NCBI GenBank assembly: GCA_030067835.1
Contig: CP092441.1
Coordinates: 62,001 to 126,000 of the forward strand
DNA length: 64,000 bases
Direction of reading: 5' to 3'
Source: Chakrabartyella piscis
Lineage (GTDB): Bacteria > Bacillota > Clostridia > Lachnospirales > Anaerotignaceae
Shown here: in pieces, positions 50,415 to 59,284 of the stretch
Layout: each line of letters begins with the position of its first letter
Numbering within the stretch: position 1 is the stretch's first letter
Position numbers and translations under genes: made by a program
The notes under the pieces: generated by a model
Seen by the model: the letters and a program-made list of their open reading frames with translations, nothing else
Told to the model about the DNA's origin: nothing
Database searches by the model: none

Positions 50415-50693
50415 CTAAAATTTCGTAGTCAATTCATTGAGCAAATCAATGGCATTTTTTCTACCCAATTCACTGATTTGATAGTGTGTCCATTTGCCAA
50501 CAGACCAGCTTTCCACCAACCCAGATTCGCATAATATTTTCATATGATAGGATAGCTTGGATTGTGCAATATCCAAATCTTCGGAAATGGTACAGGCGCA
50601 CTTTTCGCCAGTTTGTAATAAATTTATGATGGAAACTCGGTTCTCATCACATAAAGCCTTAAAGACCTTTGCAACGTCTGCTGCATCGTGCAT
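50415..50693 (-). CDS. ArsR-family metalloregulator
   Basis: A 92-residue winged-helix protein. KALCDENRVSIINLLQTGEK, then CACTISEDLDIAQSKLSYHM. The CAC pair in the helix before the recognition helix is close to the ELCVC-type metal site of ArsR. Probably represses the permease and thioredoxin genes downstream until a metalloid or oxidant is bound. Confidence 0.9.
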   Translation of the reverse strand: MHDAADVAKVFKALCDENRVSIINLLQTGEKCACTISEDLDIAQSKLSYHMKILCESGLVESWSVGKWTHYQISELGRKNAIDLLNELTTKF

Positions 50694-51016
50694 GGTATCA
50701 CCTCAAATCAAAAATATTTTATGTGAGTAGTATATACCCAAAGAATCTAGGTGTCAATATCAAATCAAAAATATTTGTTTTGAAAATTTTGTTAGAGGTG
50801 GGTTTTGCGCAACAAAAAAAGGGCAGTTACCCGCCCGATGTCATTAAGTTAAGTCTTAATGACGACTAATGACTAAGGGTGAAGGATGAAAGACTAGAAA
50901 AATCGATACAAAAATAGTCATTCACCATTCACTTTTAGTTTTTAGCCATCATTTCGGTGAGAAATTTTCTGAACGAAATGATATTAGTTACCTACCCTTT
51001 GGTTTGTAGTCATATT
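50694..51016. other. Intergenic region with repeats
   Basis: Contains two AATATCAAATCAAAAATATT-type direct repeats near the arsR-like promoter (50702-50775; ATCAAAAATATTT at 50707 and 50763), possibly an operator. Also GGGCAGTTACCCGCCC (50821), CATTAAGTTAAGTCTTAATG (50839) and a long repeat made of CTAAGGGTGAAGGATGAAAGACT and AGTCATTCACCATTCACTTTTAG (50872-50940). Confidence 0.55.
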
Positions 51017-51727
51017 TTATTTACGCAAATCATCCAACAATTGTGTTTTACCTTCTGTCTTTTCATCTTTCATTTTGACGATTTTCGCAGGAGAACCAGC
51101 CACAACAGCACCAGCAGGAACGTCTTCTGTTACAACAGCGCCAGCAGCTACAACAGCATTTGCGCCTACACGAACACCTTCCAAAACAACAGCATTTGCA
51201 CCAACCAAAACACCATCTTCAATGATAACAGGTGTTGCACTAGGTGGTTCCAAAACGCCAGCCAAAACAGCACCAGCACCGATATGCGCATTTTTGCCAA
51301 CAGTAGCACGAGCACCCAAAACAGCACCCATATCGATCATAGTACCTTCACCGATTTCAGCACCGATGTTGATGACAGCACCCATCATAATGACAGCGCT
51401 TTTGCCAATTGCAACACGATCACGAATGGTGCAACCAGGTTCGATTCTAGCATCCACTTTTGTAATATCAAGCATTGGAACTGCGGAGTTTCTTCTGTCG
51501 TTTTCTGTGTAGAAATCAACGATTTTATCTTTGCAATCTGCCAAAATGGATTCCACCAATTCACAGTCGCCGATCAAAATCCAGAAGTTACCTTCTCCAA
51601 AAACTTTCACGCCTTCTTTGGAAACACCAGATAAATCACCTTGTACAAAAGCTTTCATAGGTGTTGCTTTCTTTGCATCCTTGATGAATTTTGCAATTTC
51701 ATAAGGGTTTGTCATATCATAATTCAT
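51017..51727 (-). CDS. dapH: Tetrahydrodipicolinate N-acetyltransferase
   Basis: A 236-residue protein. N-terminal DapH domain ([20 protein letters not shown]) followed by a left-handed beta-helix of hexapeptide repeats ([60 protein letters not shown]). The PPSATPV loop is typical of DapH. Converts tetrahydrodipicolinate and acetyl-CoA to N-acetyl-keto-aminopimelate in lysine and diaminopimelate synthesis. The partner deacetylase is encoded divergently. Confidence 0.95.
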   Translation of the reverse strand: MNYDMTNPYEIAKFIKDAKKATPMKAFVQGDLSGVSKEGVKVFGEGNFWILIGDCELVESILADCKDKIVDFYTENDRRNSAVPMLDITKVDARIEPGCTIRDRVAIGKSAVIMMGAVINIGAEIGEGTMIDMGAVLGARATVGKNAHIGAGAVLAGVLEPPSATPVIIEDGVLVGANAVVLEGVRVGANAVVAAGAVVTEDVPAGAVVAGSPAKIVKMKDEKTEGKTQLLDDLRK

Positions 51728-51849
51728 AGTATAATCTCCTTTTGGTTTATTGTATTCATTTTGACTACATTATATTGATTATAACGGATTTTTTTATATT
51801 TTCCAAGGCAAATTTGAAAAAATGTGGTAAAATGATAGTGGACGTTGCC

Positions 51850-52330
51850 CACTAGGCTAAAAACTAATGGTGAATGGTGAATGACTGAAAAGATAAGATT
51901 CATCTGAATGACACAGCTTCAGTATGAAAATCATGCCAATAGCATTGCGGTTTTGTCATCCTGAGCTTGTCGAAGGATCTTAGTTTTTTAGATTCTTCGT
52001 CACATTGTTCCTCTGAATGACAGAAGAGCAGTATGGAAGTTGTGCCAATAGCATTGCGGTTTTGTCATCCTGAGCTTGTCGAAGGATCTTAGTTTTTTAG
52101 ATTCTTCGTCACATTGTTCCTCTGAATGACAGAAGAGCAGTATGGAAGTTGTGCCAATAGCATTGCGGTTTTGTCATCCTGAGCTTGTCGAAGGATCTTA
52201 GTTTTTTAGATTCTTCGTCACATTGTTCCTCTGAATGACAGAAGAGCAGTATGGAAGTTGTGCCAATAGCATTGCGGTTTTGTCATCCTGAGCCTGTCGA
52301 AGGATCTTAGGTTTTAGATTCTTTGTTATT
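51850..52330. repeat. Four tandem copies of a 109-bp repeat between dapH and dapL
   Basis: AGCATTGCGGTTTTGTCATC starts at 51941, 52050, 52159 and 52268, exactly 109 bp apart. Each unit contains CATCCTGAGCTTGTCGAAGG (a word of a dispersed family seen in many bacteria), TTCTTCGTCACATTG and CTCTGAATGACAGAAG. Copies 2 and 3 are nearly identical; the last is degenerate. An AATGGTGAATGGTGAATGACT word precedes the array. No gene is seen in this 730-bp gap. Confidence 0.9.
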
Positions 52331-52393
52331 ATGGAACATGCTTTAGAATGATAGGAGAAACATCGCAATCAATCATCAGAATATATAAAAATA

Positions 52394-52444
52394 TAGGGTC
52401 AAGGGAATGATTCCCTTGCAGGGATTGGGACAGCGTCCCAAGGT
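52394..52444. repeat. Hairpin repeats just upstream of dapL
   Basis: GTCAAGGGAATGATTCCCTTGCAGGG and TTGGGACAGCGTCCCAAGGTC, two consecutive palindromes. The dapL ribosome site GGAGG follows at 52448. Confidence 0.65.
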
Positions 52445-52458
52445 CTTAGGAGGTTAGT

Positions 52459-53598
52459 ATGAAAACGTTTATCGCAAATATGGCAAGTGAACTGAAAACC
52501 TTGCGTCGTGAACTCCATAAAATTCCAGAATCGGGGCTCAAAGAATATAAAACCACGGATTTCATTGAGAAAACCTTGGCTTCCTACGGGGTTACAGATG
52601 TGAAACGTGTGTTGGAAACAGGCGTTGTGGCTCGCATCAAAGGTCAAGATAAAAAGCCAACTGTGGCATTTCGTGCAGATATCGACGCTTTGAGCGTGGA
52701 AGAACCAGAAAAAGAATACGCATCTACACACAAAGGGATGATGCATGCCTGTGGTCACGATGGACATACCACCATTTTGTTGGGATTTGCAAAATATTTG
52801 ATGTCATTGGAAGAACCACCCCTTGGCGATGTGGTTTTAATATTCCAACCAGCAGAAGAAGGTCCTGGTGGCGCTGAATTGTTGGTGAAAGCAGGCGTTT
52901 TGGAGGAATATGGCATTACAAAAATCATTGGCTGCCATATGTTCCCAGATGTGGAACAAGGAAAAATTGCTTGTAAATCAGGTGCTTTGATGGCAAGAAA
53001 TGGCGAAGTATATATCAAAATTTATGGCAAAAGTGCCCATGGTGCACAACCACAATTGGGTGCAGATGCCATTGTGGCTGCTGGCGCTGTGATCGGTGCA
53101 GTGCAAAGTATTTTGGCTAGAAACGTGTCACCTTTGGATAGCGGTGTCTTGACTTTGGGTAAAATTTCTGGTGGCGAAGCTTGTAATATCATTGCAAAAG
53201 AAGTTGCAATTGATGGTACTATGCGTGCTTTTTCTGATGAAGCCTATGAGATTATGACCAAACGTCTGGAAGAAGTGGTTTCGTCTGTTGCAGCTGCATA
53301 TGGCTGTGTGGGTGAAGTGGAATTCAACCATATGTATCGTGTGGTTATGAACGATAAAGAATTGGTGGATATCTTGGAAGATGTGGCTGGCGATTGCTAC
53401 CAAGAAAGCCCAGCTTATATGTTGGCAGAAGATTTTTCCTTCTATCAACAAGAGATTCCAGGTATTTTCTTCTTTGTGGGTACTAGAAATGAGGATTTGG
53501 GCTTTGTTTGCCCGTTGCATAATGCGGGATTTGATTTTGATGAAAATGTACTTTGCTTGGCAGTTGAAATCTACGCTGGTATGTTGGAGCAAATGTAA
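52459..53598 (+). CDS. dapL: N-acetyldiaminopimelate deacetylase (M20 family)
   Basis: A 379-residue metalloamidase. Metal ligands: FRADIDALSVEEPEKEYAST, HACGHDGHTTILLG, FQPAEEGPGGAELLVKAG; dimerisation domain SAHGAQPQLGADAIVAAGAV. M20D proteins include hippurate and amino-acid hydrolases, but the divergent dapH makes the lysine-pathway assignment likely. In the acetylase branch it removes the acetyl group from N-acetyl-LL-diaminopimelate. Confidence 0.87.
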   Translation: MKTFIANMASELKTLRRELHKIPESGLKEYKTTDFIEKTLASYGVTDVKRVLETGVVARIKGQDKKPTVAFRADIDALSVEEPEKEYASTHKGMMHACGHDGHTTILLGFAKYLMSLEEPPLGDVVLIFQPAEEGPGGAELLVKAGVLEEYGITKIIGCHMFPDVEQGKIACKSGALMARNGEVYIKIYGKSAHGAQPQLGADAIVAAGAVIGAVQSILARNVSPLDSGVLTLGKISGGEACNIIAKEVAIDGTMRAFSDEAYEIMTKRLEEVVSSVAAAYGCVGEVEFNHMYRVVMNDKELVDILEDVAGDCYQESPAYMLAEDFSFYQQEIPGIFFFVGTRNEDLGFVCPLHNAGFDFDENVLCLAVEIYAGMLEQM

Positions 53599-53603
53599 AA
53601 AAA

Positions 53604-53637
53604 TGAGGAGCTTGTCGATGGTGACAGGCTCCTTTTT
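53604..53637 (+). terminator. Terminator after dapL
   Basis: AGGAGCTTGTC-GATG-GTGACAGGCTCCT followed by TTTTG. It also lies close to the end of the convergent spoIIID. Confidence 0.8.
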
Positions 53638-53644
53638 GTGTGGG

Positions 53645-53917
53645 CTATTTCATACGATGTAAATACTTTTCTCTTGTGGCAAGTCCACCACGAATGTGAC
53701 GCTCTGCTTTGTTTACCTCAAGGACTTTGCGGACTTCTAGGGCAAGATCTGGGTCTATGCGCTGCATGTGGTCAGTGATGTCTTTGTGTACTGTGGATTT
53801 TGAAATCCCAAACTTCTTCGCCGTTTCCCTAACTGTCGCATTGCTTCCTATCATAAATTTCGCCACTTCAATGGCACGTTCTTCAATGTATGTTTTCAAT
53901 CTGAACAACTCCTGCAT
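53645..53917 (-). CDS. spoIIID: Sporulation transcription factor SpoIIID
   Basis: A 90-residue protein. YIEERAIEVAKFMIGSNATV, RETAKKFGISKSTVHKDITD (HTH) and VNKAERHIRGGLATREKYL (basic C-terminal helix) match SpoIIID closely. It is the mother-cell regulator acting after SigE in sporulation. CATATACT 19 bp before the start could be a SigE-type -10. Two truncated copies of its 5' half, with the same upstream bases, lie at 58781 and 61733. Confidence 0.95.
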   Translation of the reverse strand: MQELFRLKTYIEERAIEVAKFMIGSNATVRETAKKFGISKSTVHKDITDHMQRIDPDLALEVRKVLEVNKAERHIRGGLATREKYLHRMK

Positions 53918-54043
53918 ATTTGCTTGTAGATAGTATATGCGGGTGGGGTTGGGAGTAGTACATCAAAAAAGAAGCTACCGAATAGGCAACTTCTTCTTGA
54001 TTCTGTTTTATAAGTATTCTACTACTTGGATGAAACCAAAGGC

Positions 54044-55465
54044 TTATAACTGAACCATGCAATGCAAAAAGGCATTATGAGCAATGAATGGGCGTGCGTA
54101 AGTGTTTAGAAAAATCACTTTGTGCAATCGAGTGCAAGATTTGAATGCCTCATTGCCAATGCTTAGAACTGGAAGTGGTATCGAAATTTCTTCCAATGCA
54201 CTACAGAATGCAAATGTGTTTTTGTATATTTGTTTTAATTGTCCAGGCAGATGGATATAAGACATGCTGGAACAAGCCTCAAATGCGCCACTGCCAATAT
54301 AGGTGATATTATCGGGCAAAACAACACGGTGCAGCCCTTTACAGTAGGCAAATGCATCGTTTCCAATGGCAGTCAAGGTGTCTGGAAATGACATATCTTG
54401 TAGCGGTACACAGAATTCAAAAGCAAGGTTGCCAATTTTCTGTAAGCCATAAGGGAGGTTGATTTTCTGCAATGTTTGACATTGGCGGAACATACCGTCT
54501 GCAATTTTTTCGATTCCATTTTGGAAAATCACTTCTTTCAGACATTTGGACTCTGCAAAGACATCCTTTTGGATGTTAGATGGGCTTCCAACAAAGGTAA
54601 TGGCGTGAAAATGATTGCGATAAAAAGCACGATTACCAATATATGCAACACGATGGGGTATGACAAACTGGATTTTTTTATCCGCATCAAAGGAGAATGC
54701 ACCGAGAAAGGCTTCATCACCAATGTACGTTAATTTATTTGGCAAAACAACTTCGCCTAGCATTTTACAACCGAAGAAAGCAGAATTACCAATGTGTGTC
54801 AATTCCTCGGGTAAGTTGATTTCCACGAGCATTTTGCAATCTGCAAAAGCGGAATCGCCAATGTAGTTGATGTTTTCTGATAAATGTACTGATTGTAGGT
54901 TGATACATTCGGAAAAAGTGTTTTCGTGAATGGTGGATATGGTGCTTGGAACATGAATGTTTTGCAATTTTTGACAACGGAAAAAGGCGGCAATACCAAG
55001 GTGCTTGACCCCTTCTGGCAAGGTGATTTCTGCAAGTTTTGTACAGTCTGAAAAAGCAGAGTCGCCGATATATGTGATGCTACTTGGCATATGTACCTGT
55101 TTGAGATGGGGACAACCAGCAAAAGCAGAGTCGCCAATATATGTGACTCCCTCGGGAATGGTAACTTCTTGCAGACCGAATCGTTTTGCGAAGGCTTTGT
55201 CCTCAATTTTTATCACATCCTCTGGAACGGTCACATGAGTAGCACGTCCTGTATATTTTTTGAGAACACCCATTTCTATAGTGAAGGCTGTATTCAATTC
55301 GGAATTTTCGACTATTTTTTGACGTTCTTGTTTCATTTTATAATATCGAATTGCTCGAGCCACAACATATGCTTCGTTGCAAAATGGGCATATTGCGGCA
55401 TCTTTGGTTTCTTCCACTTCTGTGATATTTCCGCACTTGGTGCATTTTGCTGTTGTCAAAGCCAT
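54044..55465 (-). CDS. BspA-type leucine-rich-repeat protein with N-terminal zinc ribbon
   Basis: A 473-residue protein. The N-terminus has a zinc-ribbon (TKCGNITEV ... ICPFCNEAY). From residue 70 onward run about sixteen LRR_5 repeats of 23 residues of the form FxxCxxLxxIxLPxxLxxIGxxAF. No signal peptide or wall anchor is seen, so it may be cytoplasmic, unlike most BspA proteins. Function unknown; LRR_5 arrays often act in protein binding. Confidence 0.85.
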   Translation of the reverse strand: MALTTAKCTKCGNITEVEETKDAAICPFCNEAYVVARAIRYYKMKQERQKIVENSELNTAFTIEMGVLKKYTGRATHVTVPEDVIKIEDKAFAKRFGLQEVTIPEGVTYIGDSAFAGCPHLKQVHMPSSITYIGDSAFSDCTKLAEITLPEGVKHLGIAAFFRCQKLQNIHVPSTISTIHENTFSECINLQSVHLSENINYIGDSAFADCKMLVEINLPEELTHIGNSAFFGCKMLGEVVLPNKLTYIGDEAFLGAFSFDADKKIQFVIPHRVAYIGNRAFYRNHFHAITFVGSPSNIQKDVFAESKCLKEVIFQNGIEKIADGMFRQCQTLQKINLPYGLQKIGNLAFEFCVPLQDMSFPDTLTAIGNDAFAYCKGLHRVVLPDNITYIGSGAFEACSSMSYIHLPGQLKQIYKNTFAFCSALEEISIPLPVLSIGNEAFKSCTRLHKVIFLNTYARPFIAHNAFLHCMVQL

Positions 55466-55500
55466 AAAATCCTCCTTGTGTTTGTTCTTCTATAAATCTA

Positions 55501-56949
55501 TCAATTCATACCCTTATATCCATTTTTTTCTGCATGTCCCAATAGATACAAAAATGCAAAGGCTGGAATACGAAGCATAACATTGCCATCGCCTGTGGTG
55601 TGTTCGCCAAAATCATCTACTCTTTTTGTTACAATGATGGCAGATGAGGAGTCTTTGCAAAATTCTGCAATTGCATCATCATTTGGAATGGAAGCTTGTT
55701 CTCGATACTTTACCTCAATCAATATATTTTTGATTTTAGGGTATTCTACAACGATATCGATTTCTTTATTTTTTTTGCTTCCTCGGAAGTAGCCTACTTG
55801 TCCAGCTTGTTGATAATAGAAAGCAGCTATGTGTTTATACACTGCGGTTTCCACAATTTTTCCCATTTCAACTGGATTTGACAAAACTTCACTGTCCATC
55901 AACACTGCATTCCGAATGGCAGCATCTGCAATGTAAATTTTTGGTCGTGCTTTCAAAACTTTTTTGCCATCTAGGTTTAATGGATAACTCAAATAGATGA
56001 GATTTGCGCTTTCCAAATATTCAACGTAATTTTGTACCGTTTGTCTGGAAACACCATTCAGCTCTTTTGCCATAGCATCAATGGCTACAATTTCAGAAGA
56101 TACATTGCAAAGATATAGGAAAATACGCTCCAATTCTGTGGCATTACGGATGTTATACAAAGCAGGTAAATCTCGTTTTAACACCTTGTCTACAACATCT
56201 TCGCGCATGACTTGTTCCGCCAAAAGGTCATTTTTAGCTAATGCCAATTCAGGGAAACCGCCTACTTGTAAATAACGGATAAAATGATTTTGTACAGCGG
56301 TCAGTTTGTTCATAATCTGCCCGCGTTCTTGTTGTGTCAGCTTTAAAAGTTGTGATGGTTTCAAAGTCGGACTTAGCTCCAAATCAGGCAATCCGATAAG
56401 GGCACAATACTCATAAAAAGATAGCGTGGGTACTTGGATGACTGTCCAACGACCAGCACCACTTTCTGTGCTTCCACGAACAAGGGCAGGGCTTGCAGAA
56501 CCTGTTGCCACTACTTTTGTGGTTGGTTGGGTATCGTAAATTGTTTTGAGCCATTGCGCCCAATCGGTAGCATATTGAATTTCGTCGAAAAAATAATAGA
56601 CATCTTGGTCTGGATAAATATTTTCGTGGTAACATTCCAATACATCATTCATACCGGCAAGCTTTAGCATGGGGTGATCCAAAGAAATGAAAACAATTTT
56701 TTGTGGTGAAACACCGCTAGATAGCAATTCTTCTATCATTTGGTATTGAATTGTGGTTTTACCTACACGACGGGTTCCTGTCAAAACGACAGTTCTTCGA
56801 ATTTCGGTTTCGTTGACTCTTTTCATCGCTTCGTAGTAAGCAAATCTTTTGTATTTACGAGAAAAAGACTCGCTGATATTTCCGCTGACCCACCAAGGGT
56901 TGAAAGAACGTAAAACTTTTAAAATTCCATCTTTTGTTGTGATTGCCAT
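55501..56949 (-). CDS. AAA+ ATPase with DUF4143 domain
   Basis: A 482-residue protein. Walker A RRTVVLTGTRRVGKTTIQYQ at about residues 50-70, Walker B DQDVYYFFDEIQYATDWAQW, sensor region TKVVATGSASPAL. The C-terminal half is DUF4143 (LYLCNVSSEIVAIDAMAKEL, YVEYLESANLIYLSYPLNLD, then a nuclease-like KNKEIDIVVEYPKIKNILIE-VKYRE). The PD-(D/E)xK-like IDIVVEY...IEVKY suggests DNA or nucleic-acid contact. The family's role is unknown. Confidence 0.9.
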   Translation of the reverse strand: MAITTKDGILKVLRSFNPWWVSGNISESFSRKYKRFAYYEAMKRVNETEIRRTVVLTGTRRVGKTTIQYQMIEELLSSGVSPQKIVFISLDHPMLKLAGMNDVLECYHENIYPDQDVYYFFDEIQYATDWAQWLKTIYDTQPTTKVVATGSASPALVRGSTESGAGRWTVIQVPTLSFYEYCALIGLPDLELSPTLKPSQLLKLTQQERGQIMNKLTAVQNHFIRYLQVGGFPELALAKNDLLAEQVMREDVVDKVLKRDLPALYNIRNATELERIFLYLCNVSSEIVAIDAMAKELNGVSRQTVQNYVEYLESANLIYLSYPLNLDGKKVLKARPKIYIADAAIRNAVLMDSEVLSNPVEMGKIVETAVYKHIAAFYYQQAGQVGYFRGSKKNKEIDIVVEYPKIKNILIEVKYREQASIPNDDAIAEFCKDSSSAIIVTKRVDDFGEHTTGDGNVMLRIPAFAFLYLLGHAEKNGYKGMN

Positions 56950-57204
56950 AAAAACACCTCCATTTATCTGTATTATAAGCTATACTTTGCATTATAGTCA
57001 ATAAAAATGTAAAGTATACATTACATTAATTGGTATAAAAATGTAAAGTGCGTTGTAAAATTACTATATTGTATGTTGTGGTGGGAATATTGATTCAAAT
57101 GATGAAGGTGGTTTTTGCAACAAGTGAAGTGGATGGAAAATCAGTATGTGCAATTTTTGCACAAACTGCTATGGATAAACAATAAAAAACAACTTGTACC
57201 ACAA
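56950..57204. other. Intergenic region upstream of IS1182
   Basis: Contains ATGTAAAGTATACATTACAT and AATGTAAAGTGCGTT words (57007-57052), an operator-like palindrome near the ATPase promoter. A 28-codon frame at 57099-57185 (MMKVVFATSEVDGKSVCAIF...) looks like a gene scrap of unknown origin. Confidence 0.45.
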
Positions 57205-58747
57205 AAGCCTAGAAATCAAGGATTTCTAGGCTTCAGACTGTCAAAAAAGTCAGCATAAGCTGGCTTTTTTTGGTATAATGAGGTTGAGGTGATGACAAAT
57301 GTTGAGTAAAGAAGAAATCAAAAGAACATCAGTAGAAATCATAAACATAGATATGCTCGTTCCAGAAAATCATTTATTAAGAAAAATAGATAAAGCCGTA
57401 GATTTTAATGAAATTTATTCATTTGTGGAAGATTTGTACTGCTCAAACAACGGCAGACCTAGCGTTGACCCTGTTGTTCTCTTTAAAATGGTGTTTATCC
57501 AACATTTGTATGGAATTCGCTCTTTACGCCAAACGGTAAAAGAAATTGAAATGAATATTGCCTATCGCTGGTTTTTGGGCTATACCCTCAATGATAGTAT
57601 TCCGCACTTTGCTACCATTAGTTATAACTTCAACAATAGATTTAAAGAAACAGTGATAGAAAAAATTTTCGCTTGGATTTTAGGTGAAGTTGAGAAAAAA
57701 GGATATTTACGTCCAGAAGTTGTGTTTATAGATGCAACGCATATCAAGGCAAATGCAAATTTAAAGAAAAACATCAAAAAAGAAATACCTGTTGCAGCTA
57801 AAAAGTATGAAAAGCAACTTTTTGAAGAAATCAATAAAGACAGAGAAGATAATGGAAAAAAGCCTTTTGATGATAAAAATGACCCTCCAAGAACAAAAAC
57901 AATCACCACTTCTACAACAGATCCAGACAGCGGTTTGTTCCATAAGGGCGAACATAAAAAGTGCTTTGCATATGGTGCACATACCGTTTGCGATAAAAAT
58001 AACTTTGTATTAGAAACCGTTGTAACACCTGGAAACATCCATGATAGTGTTGTATTTGATGAGGTTTATCATAAAGTGACAGAAAAATATCCAGAAATAC
58101 AAGTGATTACAGCTGATGCAGGATACAAAACCCCATGGATTTGCAAGCAAATATTTGATGATGGAAGAATACCCTCTTTGCCTTACAAAAGACCAGTGAC
58201 GAAAAAAGGAAATTCACCATGGTATGAGTATGTTTTTGATGAATACTACAACTGCATCATTTGCCCAGAATATCACGTTTTACCATATACAACCACCAAT
58301 CGAGATGGCTATAGAGAATTTAAAAGTTACAGTTATATTTGCGAAAAATGTGAAAATCTTTCAAGGTGTACCGAAAGCAAAGACCACAGAAAGGTAGTCA
58401 CCAAGCACATCTGGTGGAAATATTTAGAAAAGGCAGAGGATGTGCGGCATTCTCCATTAGGAAAAGACACCTATGCGTTGAGGAGCCAAACCATAGAACG
58501 GGTTTTTGCAGACGCAAAGGAGAAGCACGCAATGCGATATACATATCATAAAGGCTTGGCTCAGGTTTCAAAATGGGTGAAGCTTAAATTCGCTGCAATG
58601 AACTTAAAAAAACTGGCAACATGGAGTAGTAAGCAGTATATGTTGTTTGTAGAATATGCGTTATTTATACGAAAGAACCCTATTCCAAGGTGCGGAATAG
58701 GGTTCTTTGACAGTCTGAAGCCTAGAAATCAAGGATTTCTAGGCTTT
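57205..58747 (+). mobile_element. IS1182-family insertion sequence
   Basis: Inverted ends CTTCAGACTGTCAAA (57231) and TTTGACAGTCTGAAG (58706-58720). On both sides the ends continue into the same palindrome, CCTAGAAATCAAGGATTTCTAGG (57208-57230 and 58721-58743). Either the palindrome belongs to the ends or the IS entered a hairpin and duplicated it. A hairpin CCCTATTCC...GGAATAGGG lies inside the right end. Confidence 0.8.
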
Positions 58748-58816
58748 TCTAACGTTATTCCACCACAACAACCAACCGTTCTATTTGCCGACAACCGTAT
58801 GTACTGTGGATTTTGA
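57299..58816 (+). CDS. IS1182-family DDE transposase
   Basis: A 505-residue frame. Start LSKEEIKRTSVEIINIDMLV and DUF772 region (CSNNGRPSVDPVVLFKMVFI-QHLYGIRSLRQTVKEIEMNI). DDE residues in VVFIDATHIKANAN, VITADAGYKTPWICK and RSQTIERVFADAKEKHAMRY. The natural end is probably near CGIGFFDSLKPRNQGFLGF; the last 20 or so residues read on through the right IS edge into the neighbouring repeat. Confidence 0.9.
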   Translation: MLSKEEIKRTSVEIINIDMLVPENHLLRKIDKAVDFNEIYSFVEDLYCSNNGRPSVDPVVLFKMVFIQHLYGIRSLRQTVKEIEMNIAYRWFLGYTLNDSIPHFATISYNFNNRFKETVIEKIFAWILGEVEKKGYLRPEVVFIDATHIKANANLKKNIKKEIPVAAKKYEKQLFEEINKDREDNGKKPFDDKNDPPRTKTITTSTTDPDSGLFHKGEHKKCFAYGAHTVCDKNNFVLETVVTPGNIHDSVVFDEVYHKVTEKYPEIQVITADAGYKTPWICKQIFDDGRIPSLPYKRPVTKKGNSPWYEYVFDEYYNCIICPEYHVLPYTTTNRDGYREFKSYSYICEKCENLSRCTESKDHRKVVTKHIWWKYLEKAEDVRHSPLGKDTYALRSQTIERVFADAKEKHAMRYTYHKGLAQVSKWVKLKFAAMNLKKLATWSSKQYMLFVEYALFIRKNPIPRCGIGFFDSLKPRNQGFLGFSNVIPPQQPTVLFADNRMYCGF

Positions 58817-58956
58817 GATGCCAAACTTCTTCGCCGTCTCCCTTACCGTCGCATTACTCCCTATCATAAATTTCGCGACTTCAATGGCACGTTCTTCAAT
58901 GTATGTTTTCAATCTGAACAACTCATGCATATTTGCTTGTAGATAGTATATGCGGG
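58734..58956. repeat. 223-bp direct repeat, left copy (contains 5' part of spoIIID)
   Basis: From GATTTCTAGGCTTTTC to GTATATGCGGG, about 90 percent the same as 61686-61908 and in the same orientation. The two copies bracket the XRE-RhuM-IS3 segment. Confidence 0.85.
58781..58930 (-). pseudogene. spoIIID: spoIIID fragment, copy A
   Basis: The first 44 codons of spoIIID (MHELFRLKTYIEERAIEVAK ... GISKSTVH) are followed by TVVGK and stop. The break comes in the HTH, so DNA binding must be lost. The 30 bases upstream of the start also match the intact gene, up to GCGGG. Confidence 0.85.
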
Positions 58957-59043
58957 TGGGGAGGGGGATATGCTGATTTAAACTGTGAATATGTTGACTT
59001 ATTGTATTCAGAAGTTTACAATAGATATGAGGAGGTATCAAAT

Positions 59044-59262
59044 ATGGAAATCATAAAGGTTTTTGCAAGAAATCTAAAAAAATATCGTAATGAAGCAGGC
59101 TTATCGCAAGAAGCTTTTGCTGAAAAATCAGGTTTACATCGAACATATATCAGTGCTGTGGAGAGAGAGCGAAGAAGTATTGCCCTTGATAATGTACAAA
59201 AAATTGCAGATGCATTAGGCATTGAAACATATTTATTATTTATAGATCAGGAAATAAAGTGA
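59044..59262 (+). CDS. XRE-family regulator upstream of rhuM
   Basis: A 72-residue protein with GAGGTATCAAAT before the ATG at 59044. Compact HTH: VFARNLKKYRNEAGLSQEAF, AEKSGLHRTYISAVERERRS, DNVQKIADALGI. This type is similar to controller proteins of restriction-modification and other self-regulated modules. It is 22 bp upstream of the RhuM gene. Confidence 0.85.
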   Translation: MEIIKVFARNLKKYRNEAGLSQEAFAEKSGLHRTYISAVERERRSIALDNVQKIADALGIETYLLFIDQEIK

Positions 59263-59284
59263 AAATGGATGGAGGTGTAAATCG

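Noticed and set aside
50957-51634. Long plus-strand frames across dapH
   Set aside because: They are shadows of the hexapeptide repeats of dapH; no ribosome site or domain supports them.
51930-52330. CRISPR array between dapH and dapL
   Set aside because: The four units repeat over their full 109-bp length, without constant repeats and variable spacers, and no cas genes are near.
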